A stretch of DNA of 24,622 nt. It comes from JAFGOM01 sp964428385. GTDB lineage: Archaea > Halobacteriota > Methanomicrobia > Methanomicrobiales > Methanospirillaceae. The stretch covers positions 1 through 24,622 of the forward strand of contig CAYRYR010000036.1 of the NCBI GenBank assembly GCA_964428385.1, given 5' to 3'. Of the stretch, positions 14,765-22,965 are shown one piece after another. A model generated the notes under the pieces. That model did not search any database, was not told the DNA's origin, and saw nothing but the letters and a program-made list of their open reading frames with translations. Each line of letters starts with the position of its first letter. Within the stretch, counting starts at the first letter, position 1. Position numbers and translations under genes: made by a program.

Positions 14765-16960
14765 TCAGGCAAAAACATTCTCCTCTTTTGAATCACGGCA
14801 GAAAAGACAGGTGGAGCGACTTGCTACTACAATTTCTTCTACCTCAGAAAAATCTAACTTCTCATCAAAACTGAAGATCGAGAGGTCAGCTTGTGTTGCC
14901 GTTTTAAAATACTCATGCATCGATGCAGAAGTGACTGATAAGCTCGTAACCACTATCCGGGCATTATCAAGAAGATCCTCCAGAGAGGCCTGTATCGCCG
15001 CATATGTCCCGGCATCTCTAAAACAGGCCACCAAATGAAGCTCTGCACTCCAGTTTATCTTCAGTTTATACGCGATGAGAAGCGCCAGATCAAAATTCAG
15101 CCCTTCTGGATAAGATTTCCAATCAGAGTAAGACTCAGGAATAAAGAGTTGAATAACACGTCTTCGCCCAAGACCGGCACGGGGATGGCTTACATATACG
15201 ATAATACCCATCTGACGTGACAATTCATCGGTAAGGACTGCTGATATTTCATCCTGCTCTGCAAGATTTGCAGGTTTTCTTAAAAAGAGGGTGTTTGGCC
15301 CGAAAAATGCACTTTTCATTGCCTGTATACTAATGAGAACTCCCTCCCTAAGGTTCGCTGACCTGACTGCTGTCCATGAGGAGTGAATCCCTTCTTCACG
15401 AAAATCCCTGACCAGTGAAGCAGAGCTTTGATCAAGCCATTTTTCATCTCCTTTTCTACCAATACCAAGGATACTCACCGATCCGCTTGGAAAGGTAATG
15501 TCATGTAAAAACTCATATACCCCTCTGACATCCTGGGGATAATCTACCGGGATGAGTATATTCGGCCGCCATGCACGACCATGAGAACGGGGAAGGGTCA
15601 TGGATTTCTTCGCAGCCCATTCGGCAAGGGAAACAAAAAGACTGCTCCTCATATCACCTTCTGGTTCAGATCGTATGAAATGACGTGACATGAGGATGTA
15701 ATATAACGCGACTACCAACACCAACGCTACAAGACTAAACGCCGGATTGATAACAAACATTGTAAAAAGGGTACCAACCGTTCCGATGACAGGAATTATA
15801 ATGGGAATCCTGATGAGTGGCCGGAAACTGACCAGATTGAGTTTTTGTTCAACAAGAATTACGATATTGATCATTGCGTATGTTATCAAAAAAAACATCG
15901 TTATCAGTGGTGCAAGGGTATTGAGATCCCGGAGCATCAAGGCAAAAAACGCAATAATTGCTGTGAAAAGAATGGCATTGCGTGGAATATTATGCTGTCC
16001 GCGAAATGCAAACCATGAGCTGTACGGCATGATGTTATGATCAGCCATCGCCTGGAGGATTCGTGAAGCTCCGATTACCGAATTTATTGCTGAAGAGAAC
16101 GTTGCGGCAAGCAGTCCGGCCAGTGCCAACCCCCTGAAGAGTGCGAGATCAAACATAATGGTATAATTTCCAACCAGCATCTCCGGTGACGCTGCTCCAG
16201 CTAGCCAGTACGTAAGAGCCAGATACACCAAGAGGGAGGTACCTATCGTTGCAAGGGTTCCGATGGGAATACTTTTTCTTGGGTTTACCAGTTCTCCGGA
16301 CATATTGGCTCCTGCCATAATGCCGGTAGCAGCCGGGAAAAAGACTGCAAAGACCAACCAGAACGACGTACCGGAAGAGACCCCGGTAAAATCAAAAGAC
16401 GGAACTGAGGACATTCCTGAGCCAACAATAGAGATGAGAGAACCGATAACAATGGCAACAATCAGATACTGCAACCGAAACGCAAAATCAGTACTAAAGA
16501 AGACAATGATAAAAACAACACCGAAAACAATGAGATCCACCAGGAGGTTCGGGAGAGAGGGAAATAACATGAGAAGACCTTCCCGAAACCCGAAGATGTA
16601 CAAAATTACTGATAAAACCATTGATAAGTAGAATGGAACCCCGATACTTCCCCCTATCTCAATACCCAAAGACTGGGTAATCATCGAAAACGCTCCTCCC
16701 GGACCAATTCTGATATTGCTGATAATGGAAGCCATCGAAAGGGTGGTGGTGGTCGTGATGGTATATGCAATAGCAATAATAAGCCAGGAACCAGCAAGGC
16801 CAACACTCCCAACCACCCACCCGAGACGAAGATACAAGATGACACCAAGGACAGTCAGGAGCGTCGGGATATAGACTCCGGTAACCATTCCAAATCGAAT
16901 CGGTTCCAAACCCGGCGAGGAGGTTTTATCACGGGAATCAGATTGCCTTAAGAATTTCAT
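14765..16960 (-). CDS. SLC12-type cation-chloride cotransporter
   Basis: A 731-residue transporter of the APC superfamily with about 12 membrane helices up to residue 425 and a soluble C-terminal domain of about 300 residues. Helix 1 reads FGMVTGVYIPTLLTVLGVIL, with YLRLGWVVG following, as in NKCC/KCC proteins. The segments GPGGAFSMITQSLGIEIGGS (86-105) and FPAATGIMAGANMSGELVNP (208-227) are close to the eukaryotic sequences as I remember them. The C-terminal domain has a universal-stress-like layout (NILIPVDYP at about 467-475) and ends with a CLFC pair. Family members couple chloride to Na+ and/or K+ movement; the ions cannot be decided from sequence, and prokaryotic members can also carry amino acids. 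It is divergent from the P-type ATPase, 71 bases apart. Confidence 0.85.
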   Translation of the reverse strand: MKFLRQSDSRDKTSSPGLEPIRFGMVTGVYIPTLLTVLGVILYLRLGWVVGSVGLAGSWLIIAIAYTITTTTTLSMASIISNIRIGPGGAFSMITQSLGIEIGGSIGVPFYLSMVLSVILYIFGFREGLLMLFPSLPNLLVDLIVFGVVFIIVFFSTDFAFRLQYLIVAIVIGSLISIVGSGMSSVPSFDFTGVSSGTSFWLVFAVFFPAATGIMAGANMSGELVNPRKSIPIGTLATIGTSLLVYLALTYWLAGAASPEMLVGNYTIMFDLALFRGLALAGLLAATFSSAINSVIGASRILQAMADHNIMPYSSWFAFRGQHNIPRNAILFTAIIAFFALMLRDLNTLAPLITMFFLITYAMINIVILVEQKLNLVSFRPLIRIPIIIPVIGTVGTLFTMFVINPAFSLVALVLVVALYYILMSRHFIRSEPEGDMRSSLFVSLAEWAAKKSMTLPRSHGRAWRPNILIPVDYPQDVRGVYEFLHDITFPSGSVSILGIGRKGDEKWLDQSSASLVRDFREEGIHSSWTAVRSANLREGVLISIQAMKSAFFGPNTLFLRKPANLAEQDEISAVLTDELSRQMGIIVYVSHPRAGLGRRRVIQLFIPESYSDWKSYPEGLNFDLALLIAYKLKINWSAELHLVACFRDAGTYAAIQASLEDLLDNARIVVTSLSVTSASMHEYFKTATQADLSIFSFDEKLDFSEVEEIVVASRSTCLFCRDSKEENVFA

Positions 16961-16993
16961 ACTGATGTATACCTTTTGATTTTCAGAGTCGGA

Positions 16994-17003
16994 TTTTTAT
17001 GTA
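16994..17003 (+). promoter_or_regulatory. TATA-like element before the P-type ATPase
   Basis: TTTTTATGTA ends 28 bases before the ATG at 17032. There is no Shine-Dalgarno sequence, so a leaderless transcript is likely. The 71-base gap also serves the divergent cotransporter gene. Confidence 0.35.
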
Positions 17004-17031
17004 GGTAACGTTATTCTATACTATTCTGAGT

Positions 17032-19728
17032 ATGAATATCTATGCTCTGCCTCCAGATGAACAACTTGAGGTTATGTACTCGTCAGTTGATGGGTTAAAC
17101 GAAAATGAAGTTGAAATCCGTCAGAAAAAATACGGACTTAATGAGATAGAAAAACGGCAGGGCAAGAATTACATCGTAGAATATCTTATCCAGTATGTCC
17201 AGTTTTTTGCCATCCTTCTCGAAGTTGCAGCTGTCCTCTCTCTTATTGCCAACCGATACGCTCCTGGAGAAGGATATGATATTTTAGGATTTGCCATCTT
17301 TGCAGCAGTTATCATTAATGCTACTTTTGCCTTTTGGCAGGAGTACAGGGCCGATAAAACCGTAGAAGCCCTCCGCAAACTCATTCCCTCATCAATTACA
17401 GTCAGACGAAACGGGAAGAATCAGAAGGTTAAGGTCATATCACTGGTTCCCGGAGACATTCTCATTCTGGAAGAAGGAGATAGGATTGGTGCTGACGCGG
17501 TTGTAATCAGCGAAAATTCTCTTTATGTCAATAATGCAACCCTCACCGGAGAATCACGCCCTGCACGAAGGACTGCAAAGCCTTCTGATTCTGAATCAAT
17601 TCTTGATGCGAAAAATGCCGTTTTTGCAGGAACTACCGTTACTGGTGGAAATGCGGTTGCCATTGTAATCACAACAGGAAAATATACAGAATTTGGAAAG
17701 ATTGCTTCCCTTGCAAGCACTATTCAGAAGAGGCAGACGCCGATGCAGAGAGAGATAATCCGGATTACAAGAATCCTCACCATTGCTGCACTTATCATGG
17801 GGGCAGTCTTTCTGGTTCTGGGCTATATATCAGGAAAAGGGATACTTATGGCCGCTATCTTTGCCCTCTCTCTCGTTGTAGCGAACGTTCCGGAAGGGAT
17901 GCTCCCGACTATCACTCTCTCCCTCTCGCTCGCAAGTCAGAATATGGCAAAACGGAATGCCCTTATTAAAAATCTGGATTCTGCCCAGACACTCGGGAGT
18001 GCTACGGTCATCTGCACTGATAAAACAGGAACACTTACCCGCAATGAGATGACAGTGAGAGAAATTTACCTTACCGGAGGTGAAGAGATAACCGTCAATG
18101 GTGACGGATATTTCCAGGATGGAACTTGCGAATTTAGTTCTGGAAATGAAACATCAGAGGGACGACTGGACCATTTTTTAACAACCGGGCTCTTAAATTG
18201 TCGTGCCCATATTACTGATGGGGAAACTTTTGGTGATCCGACTGAACTGGCTATCGTTGCAGCATCCAACAAAAGAACGTTACATGTCGACGGTTATGAC
18301 AAAATTGCAGAGATTCCCTTTACCAGTGAGCGGAAAATGATGTCATCTGTCTGGATGCATGATGGAAAAAGGTATCTCTTCTGTAAGGGTGCTGTTGAGG
18401 TTCTGCTTCCCCTTTCTACCCGGTACCTGGATACAACCGGAAGACCAGTTTTATATGATGAATCTGCCCGGAGAGAATTATTAGAGAAATCTGAGACTTT
18501 TGAGAAGAAAGCCTACCGGGTTATGGCAATTGCCTACCGGGAAGGGGAGATCGAGGAAGATCTTATCATGCTTGGGCTTGTCGCTATCATGGATCTGCCA
18601 CGGGAAGAGATTTTTGAAGCGATAAAGAAGTGCAGAAAGGCTGGAATCAGGGTTATGATGCTCACGGGAGACAACCCAAACACTGCACGTGCCATTGCAG
18701 AGAAGATAGGTCTTACGGTGGATATCACACTTACCGGTGATGAGATGAGAAAAATCCCGGATGAGGAACTTCAACAGATAATAACTACAAATAACGTTCT
18801 TTTTGCCAGAATGCGTTCAGAACAGAAACTTCGGATAGCGACACTGCTTCAGACAAACGGTGAGGTGGTTGCGATGACCGGAGACGGGGTAAATGACGCA
18901 CCTGCCCTTCGAAAGGCAGATATTGGCATATCCATGGGGATTAAAGGGACTGAGGTTGCCAGGGAAGCATCAGATATGATACTATTAGATGACAACTTTG
19001 CATCTATCGTCGCCGCAATCGAGGAAGGAAGGACCGTTTACTTTAATATTAAAAAATTTGTTACCTATATTCTCGCATCAAACATCCCGGAGATTGTACC
19101 CTATATCCTCCAGTTCTTCCTGAGAATCCCCCTTCCCCTTTCAGTCATCCAGATCCTTACCATCGATCTTGGGTCAGACATGCTCCCCGGCCTTGCACTT
19201 GGGAGTGAAAAACCGGAACAGGACATCATGGACAGGCCACCGGTTGGGAAAAATGAACGTATTCTGGATGCCGAGGTATTTAAACGGGGCTATTTCTTTC
19301 TCGGCGCAATCGAAGGAATGGCTGCAATGGTTGCTTTTCTCGGGTTTCTCTTCCTCTCAGGATGGCAATATGGAGATCTCTCTATCACAAACAGCACACT
19401 CCATTACCAGGCAATGACCATGACCCTGCTTGGGGCTATTACCTGCCAGCTGATGAACGTCTGGACGCTGCGATCCTGGGAATACTCAGCGTTTAGCAGG
19501 GGACTTTTCACCAATAAGCTCCTCATAGTTGCCATCATTGTGGAGTTTATCTGGATTTGGATGCTGCTCACTGTTCCGGCAGTCCAGTATATCTTCAATA
19601 CGGCATTCGTTCCGCTGCCCTATCTTATGATCCTCATACCCTTCCCCATTCTCCTATTTGTCTCACATGAACTCTATAAGTGGTGTATACGTACCAAAAG
19701 AAAGGAAAGAGCTTCCCTTACCCCATGA
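17032..19728 (+). CDS. P2C-type cation ATPase, Na,K-ATPase-like
   Basis: An 898-residue P2-type ATPase with about ten membrane helices. The actuator motif TGES is at 172-175, the phosphorylation motif CTDKTGTLT has D330, the nucleotide-domain lysine is K452 (KGA), and the hinge TGDGVND is at 616-622. The membrane ion-site residues follow the animal Na,K-ATPase rather than SERCA: E288 in VANVPEG (M4), S683/N684/E687 in SNIPE (M5) and D712/D716 in DLGSD (M6), with IPLPL and the following DIMDRPP also matching the P2C pattern. Y679 is kept, while the residue equivalent to T774 is alanine (A682). No beta-subunit gene is in the window. It should pump Na+, K+ or both; exact ions and stoichiometry are not decidable. 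The divergent SLC12 gene and downstream MscS fit ion homeostasis. Confidence 0.9.
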   Translation: MNIYALPPDEQLEVMYSSVDGLNENEVEIRQKKYGLNEIEKRQGKNYIVEYLIQYVQFFAILLEVAAVLSLIANRYAPGEGYDILGFAIFAAVIINATFAFWQEYRADKTVEALRKLIPSSITVRRNGKNQKVKVISLVPGDILILEEGDRIGADAVVISENSLYVNNATLTGESRPARRTAKPSDSESILDAKNAVFAGTTVTGGNAVAIVITTGKYTEFGKIASLASTIQKRQTPMQREIIRITRILTIAALIMGAVFLVLGYISGKGILMAAIFALSLVVANVPEGMLPTITLSLSLASQNMAKRNALIKNLDSAQTLGSATVICTDKTGTLTRNEMTVREIYLTGGEEITVNGDGYFQDGTCEFSSGNETSEGRLDHFLTTGLLNCRAHITDGETFGDPTELAIVAASNKRTLHVDGYDKIAEIPFTSERKMMSSVWMHDGKRYLFCKGAVEVLLPLSTRYLDTTGRPVLYDESARRELLEKSETFEKKAYRVMAIAYREGEIEEDLIMLGLVAIMDLPREEIFEAIKKCRKAGIRVMMLTGDNPNTARAIAEKIGLTVDITLTGDEMRKIPDEELQQIITTNNVLFARMRSEQKLRIATLLQTNGEVVAMTGDGVNDAPALRKADIGISMGIKGTEVAREASDMILLDDNFASIVAAIEEGRTVYFNIKKFVTYILASNIPEIVPYILQFFLRIPLPLSVIQILTIDLGSDMLPGLALGSEKPEQDIMDRPPVGKNERILDAEVFKRGYFFLGAIEGMAAMVAFLGFLFLSGWQYGDLSITNSTLHYQAMTMTLLGAITCQLMNVWTLRSWEYSAFSRGLFTNKLLIVAIIVEFIWIWMLLTVPAVQYIFNTAFVPLPYLMILIPFPILLFVSHELYKWCIRTKRKERASLTP

Positions 19729-19736
19729 CCAGCCAG

Positions 19737-19767
19737 CATCCCTGTCCACAGGGATGTACCCTTTTTT
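19737..19767 (+). terminator. Terminator of the P-type ATPase gene
   Basis: CATCCCTG (19737-19744) and CAGGGATG (19749-19756) form a perfect 8-bp stem with a 4-base loop, followed by six T at 19762-19767, starting nine bases after the stop codon. Confidence 0.7.
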
Positions 19768-19930
19768 GATGTGAGGCAAATAAGATCTTCAGATACAACT
19801 TTCGTCTCTGTGGATTGGTACTAAAGTTAGAAATCTTTTCACTGCTTGTTATGCCTATTCATCCGGAGTGTGAATCTCATGGTGACTGAATGTTATTTGG
19901 AGTTCTGATTCGAACACCGATACATACGTA

Positions 19931-20866
19931 TTATTCCTGTTTGAGAGTAATCGTAGAGGTTGTAGAGGATATCTCCACATCATCCCGCGATTCTATCCAG
20001 TTCATAATCGAAACACTCAGATCATTTTTTATCTGGCGCCGGTTCCTGACTTCACTGATATACCGCGCGTCAAGTTGAATCCAGTTGTCAGTAAGGGAGA
20101 TATATACTGCAGGTTCTGTCGCTCGTTTCAACACAAGATATTTCTCCCCAAGGGAACGCATCTCTTCTTCAGCGACGGGGATGAGTGGATTTACTTCTTC
20201 CCGGATGAGATCCTCGATATGTGATATCGCAAGCTGCCAGTTGCTGTCATAGGTTAACGGCAGAGAAATTTCATCCCAGATAAAAGAGTGATCTCTCGTG
20301 TAATTTATGACCGGCTGGTTAATAACTGAGGCATTGGGTATTGAGATCAATCTCCCGCTTACCTGATCCCCATGAACCCAGCCACGAATCTCCATTATCA
20401 TTGTATTCATAATCCCAATATCGATAACATCCCCGACATTTCCATCAATCTCAATCCTATCTCCCATACGATAGGTTTCAGATGAGAGCAGGATAAGTGC
20501 TCCAACAAAATTTTTAAACACATCCTGAAGAGCAAAAGCAATTCCAGCACCTATAATGCTTGATGTGACAAGAAGTGATGTGGACTCTTCAATCCAGATA
20601 AGTGCCATTATACCGATGAAAAAGACTACTGCAGAGATATTTAAAATTTTTTTCAGATTGTATCGGGATTTTGGATCTGATACTTTTTGGGAGATAAGTA
20701 TCGGAAGAATGAGCCTGAAAATACAGACAAAGACCGTGAGAGCGATGAGGGTTACCACAATCTTTTCAAGATAATAATATGGTTTATAGAATTCTAATAT
20801 CGAAAAACCAGCAGTTATCCCAATTAAACTTAAGAGAGTGAGAAACTGCCGGTATATTTGTTTCAT
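19931..20866 (-). CDS. Small-conductance mechanosensitive channel (MscS family)
   Basis: A 311-residue MscS channel. Three to four hydrophobic spans come first (about 8-24, 35-58, 75-92), then the pore-lining helix SSIIGAGIAFALQDVFKNFV at 102-121. The conserved beta domain follows, with MGDRIEIDGNVGDVIDIG, and SIPNASVINQPVINYTRD. The C-terminal alpha-beta part is present and the length is normal. Such channels open under membrane tension and release solutes during osmotic downshock. The gene converges on the P-type ATPase and shares its block with the cotransporter, fitting osmotic control. The ATG at 20866 has no strong Shine-Dalgarno sequence. Confidence 0.92.
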   Translation of the reverse strand: MKQIYRQFLTLLSLIGITAGFSILEFYKPYYYLEKIVVTLIALTVFVCIFRLILPILISQKVSDPKSRYNLKKILNISAVVFFIGIMALIWIEESTSLLVTSSIIGAGIAFALQDVFKNFVGALILLSSETYRMGDRIEIDGNVGDVIDIGIMNTMIMEIRGWVHGDQVSGRLISIPNASVINQPVINYTRDHSFIWDEISLPLTYDSNWQLAISHIEDLIREEVNPLIPVAEEEMRSLGEKYLVLKRATEPAVYISLTDNWIQLDARYISEVRNRRQIKNDLSVSIMNWIESRDDVEISSTTSTITLKQE

Positions 20867-21022
20867 AAGGTATTGCGTGAATATAACGTAAAAAGTTGGA
20901 GATCTTGTCTATCAATGGAATGTATCTGAATAAACATCCAACATCTGATGAAGCTATGAGAAAATCTTTGTTATCAACCTTTATTATTTACGATATGTTG
21001 CTGTATCAGATAAACTGCTTCC

Positions 21023-21739
21023 TTAATCCTCTTCTTCATCCTCATCCCAGTCTTGTTCATCCGGGGGTGAGTCATATCTGCCTCCTTCAAACCCACACAA
21101 TCCGGTCCTCGGAGAGTTACAAATCGGGAGCAGATAACATTCATCTACCTCCTCATCTGATGCACAGGTTTTACAGAGTAGCTGCTCATCATCCCATTCA
21201 CCATAATGATAGACCGCTGGTTTCCCACACTCTGAACAGACAGCCTCGGGTTTATTGTTCATCCCGACAACAATGATACTTTTCTTTGGTTCATCCATGA
21301 TGATAGAATCAACAATTTTAAGCCTGAGGAGGGTGGTGGTCCCAAAATCGTATTCATACTTAAAAGCCATTCCGGGTTCAAGAATGCGTTTTATCTTGAT
21401 ACGCATGGATTCTGACTTGCTAAAACCATCATCATCATCGATATCCCCATCATAACTTGTGAGATATTCAACACCGGAAATTGTAAACGCACTGAGATGT
21501 CCACAACATTCAACCCATACATCCCTTAACATGTTATCGAGTTCCCGAAGCGTGGCATCAGGAGATGCAATGAGGGCCATCCAGTATGGGGATGCATACG
21601 GTGTGTCAACCATAATAATGAATTGTGTACCACCAGACTCTTCCTTATGATTTTTCAGCAGATGGGTTACAAAGGTGCGTTTGGTTACCGGTTCCTCACA
21701 GATAAAACAGGTTCCGGGAGCTGCAGTCTGTCTTGCCAT
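21023..21739 (-). CDS. Plasmid pRiA4b ORF-3-like protein with two zinc-finger-like modules
   Basis: A 238-residue protein from ATG 21739. An N-terminal C2H2-like finger (C11-x2-C14, H26, H31) leads into a pRiA4b ORF-3-like domain at about 38-150, with YWMALIASPDATLRELDNML, a tryptophan-rich start of the second half and the typical YEYDFGTTT element at 128-136. A zinc ribbon follows (C168-x2-C171, C189-x2-C192), then more cysteines and a highly acidic tail. The frame is open to ATG 21790, but that start would lie upstream of the TATA-like box at 21771-21780; with ATG 21739 the box sits about 31 bases upstream, fitting a leaderless transcript. The family's role is unknown; members occur with mobile elements. 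Confidence 0.75.
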   Translation of the reverse strand: MARQTAAPGTCFICEEPVTKRTFVTHLLKNHKEESGGTQFIIMVDTPYASPYWMALIASPDATLRELDNMLRDVWVECCGHLSAFTISGVEYLTSYDGDIDDDDGFSKSESMRIKIKRILEPGMAFKYEYDFGTTTLLRLKIVDSIIMDEPKKSIIVVGMNNKPEAVCSECGKPAVYHYGEWDDEQLLCKTCASDEEVDECYLLPICNSPRTGLCGFEGGRYDSPPDEQDWDEDEEED

Positions 21740-21763
21740 TAGTACTATATTGATTGTGAGTAT

Positions 21764-21781
21764 CTTAAGAATATTTTTAAG
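21764..21781 (-). promoter_or_regulatory. TATA box within an imperfect palindrome
   Basis: CTTAAGAAT/ATTTTTAAG is an 18-bp palindrome with one mismatch; on the minus strand it holds TTAAAAATAT about 31 bases before the ATG at 21739. It suits a core promoter, perhaps with an overlapping operator. Confidence 0.4.
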
Positions 21782-21790
21782 TACGTTCAT

Positions 21791-21829
21791 CGTGAAAGGG
21801 CTGTTCCGGCTCTTTTATTTTTCACGTGA
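21791..21829. promoter_or_regulatory. Inverted repeats in the divergent intergenic region
   Basis: CGTGAAA (21791-21797) pairs with TTTCACG (21820-21826); the second arm runs into the 8-bp palindrome TCACGTGA (21822-21829). Located between the pRiA4b ORF-3-like gene and the small ORF at 21888, it could be a shared regulatory site. Confidence 0.35.
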
Positions 21830-21887
21830 TAATGAACAACGCCAGAAATTCTAATATACCATATTGGGGATCCCTGACGATAAAAAC

Positions 21888-22103
21888 ATGATTGAAAACC
21901 CGAATGAGTTTTTTTATGTTTCTCTTTACCCATTATACCCTGAAATTACCTGGTATAAAGAGAGCTTATGGGATACTATCTTATCAAAGATGAGAACACA
22001 AAAAATTCAACATGAAGACAACACCTGTAAAAGGAGAACTGAATTCTCATACATTAAACGGAATTTAAAACATGATAACAACAGTAATGGAAAAAATGAT
22101 TGA
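21888..22103 (+). CDS. Small unrecognised ORF before the HD protein
   Basis: A 71-codon frame from ATG 21888 (open from a TTG at 21864). The first half looks protein-like, with NPNEFFYVSLYPLYPEITWY and KESLWDTILSKMR; the second half is lysine- and asparagine-rich and may be non-coding. A TATA-like TAATATACC at 21852-21860 about 28 bases upstream fits a leaderless message. Its end overlaps the HD gene by up to 32 bases. It may be a remnant of a larger gene. I do not recognise the family. Confidence 0.35.
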   Translation: MIENPNEFFYVSLYPLYPEITWYKESLWDTILSKMRTQKIQHEDNTCKRRTEFSYIKRNLKHDNNSNGKND

Positions 22104-22584
22104 TTACTTCAAGAATGATGTCAGACGAATCAATCATGCACTAAAAGTGCTTACTTTTGCTCATATAATCTCGCAAGAGGAATTAGCCGATGAAAAGATC
22201 CATCAAATACTATGTTTTACAGCGATTCTTCATGATATTGGTATAAAGGAAGCTGAAAGGAAATATCATTCATCAGGTGCGAAATATCAGGAGATTGAAG
22301 GTCCTCATATTGCTCGTCACATACTTACACAATTAGATATTTCACAGGGTTATATCGAAAGAATCTGCTTTATTATAGGAAATCATCATTCGTACGCACA
22401 AATTGATGGCATGGATTTCCAGATGCTTGTCGAGGCAGATTTTCTGGTAAATATGTATGAAGATTCCATGAATCAGGATACTATAAGGAATATAAGAGAC
22501 ACCATATTCAAAACAAAGTCAGGGAAACGATTACTGGAATCAATGTACCTAGAGGAAGAATCGGGTGTAAAAAGGCATGAATGA
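22072..22584 (+). CDS. HD-domain phosphohydrolase
   Basis: A small single-domain HD protein of up to 170 residues. The metal ligands are visible: H22 in RINHALKV, H54-D55 in ILHDIGIKE, further histidines in GPHIARH (H79, H83) and NHHSY (H105, H106), and D123 in VEADFLVNMY. HD proteins hydrolyse phosphate esters of nucleotides or other small molecules; the substrate is unknown. In-frame ATGs at 22072, 22087 and 22096 are all possible, none with a strong Shine-Dalgarno sequence; one of the later two would match related proteins better, as they tend to begin near MIDYF. The gene overlaps the small ORF before it and is AT-rich. Confidence 0.82.
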   Translation: MITTVMEKMIDYFKNDVRRINHALKVLTFAHIISQEELADEKIHQILCFTAILHDIGIKEAERKYHSSGAKYQEIEGPHIARHILTQLDISQGYIERICFIIGNHHSYAQIDGMDFQMLVEADFLVNMYEDSMNQDTIRNIRDTIFKTKSGKRLLESMYLEEESGVKRHE

Positions 22585-22965
22585 ACCAGATTTCATGAGA
22601 TACCAAAAAATAAAAACATAAAAGCACAGGTTAACATGGCGATAATTCACTGCTGATACTTCTCGATTTCCCTAACGTATTTCACCAGTATCAGGGAAAT
22701 ACAGGTCCGGTTTTAAAGAAAGACAATTCATGAGGAGATGTTCATTTGTCTCTCCTGGAAAAAAATCTTATGAGAGAATCATCAGGTTACGAGCAAAGAA
22801 ATAGTAAATACATGATGGGTTAGTTCCATTATGGCAATATACCGGGTATTTCTATGATACAGGCATAGATACGAGAATAGATACCCAAAATCCTAAAAAA
22901 TGCATCAGTGTATAGTCATGATGCATGAAAAAAAGGAGATACCGTCTTAAAAAGTATCCCGGATC
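22585..22965. other. Convergent intergenic region with two inverted repeats
   Basis: No gene is supported between the HD gene and the RNB nuclease gene. ATTTCCCT (22666-22673)/AGGGAAAT (22693-22700) is a perfect 8-bp pair with a 19-base spacer. A second perfect 8-bp pair lies closer to the nuclease stop and is listed separately. Confidence 0.5.
22900..22926 (-). terminator. Possible 3' hairpin of the RNB nuclease gene
   Basis: ATGCATCA (22900-22907) and TGATGCAT (22919-22926) form a perfect 8-bp stem with an 11-base loop, 40 bases past the stop codon on the minus strand. A T-run follows the second arm only weakly. Confidence 0.4.

Noticed and set aside
19895..19925. ATTCGAAC resembling a tRNA T-loop
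   Set aside because: No acceptor, D or anticodon stems could be built around it.
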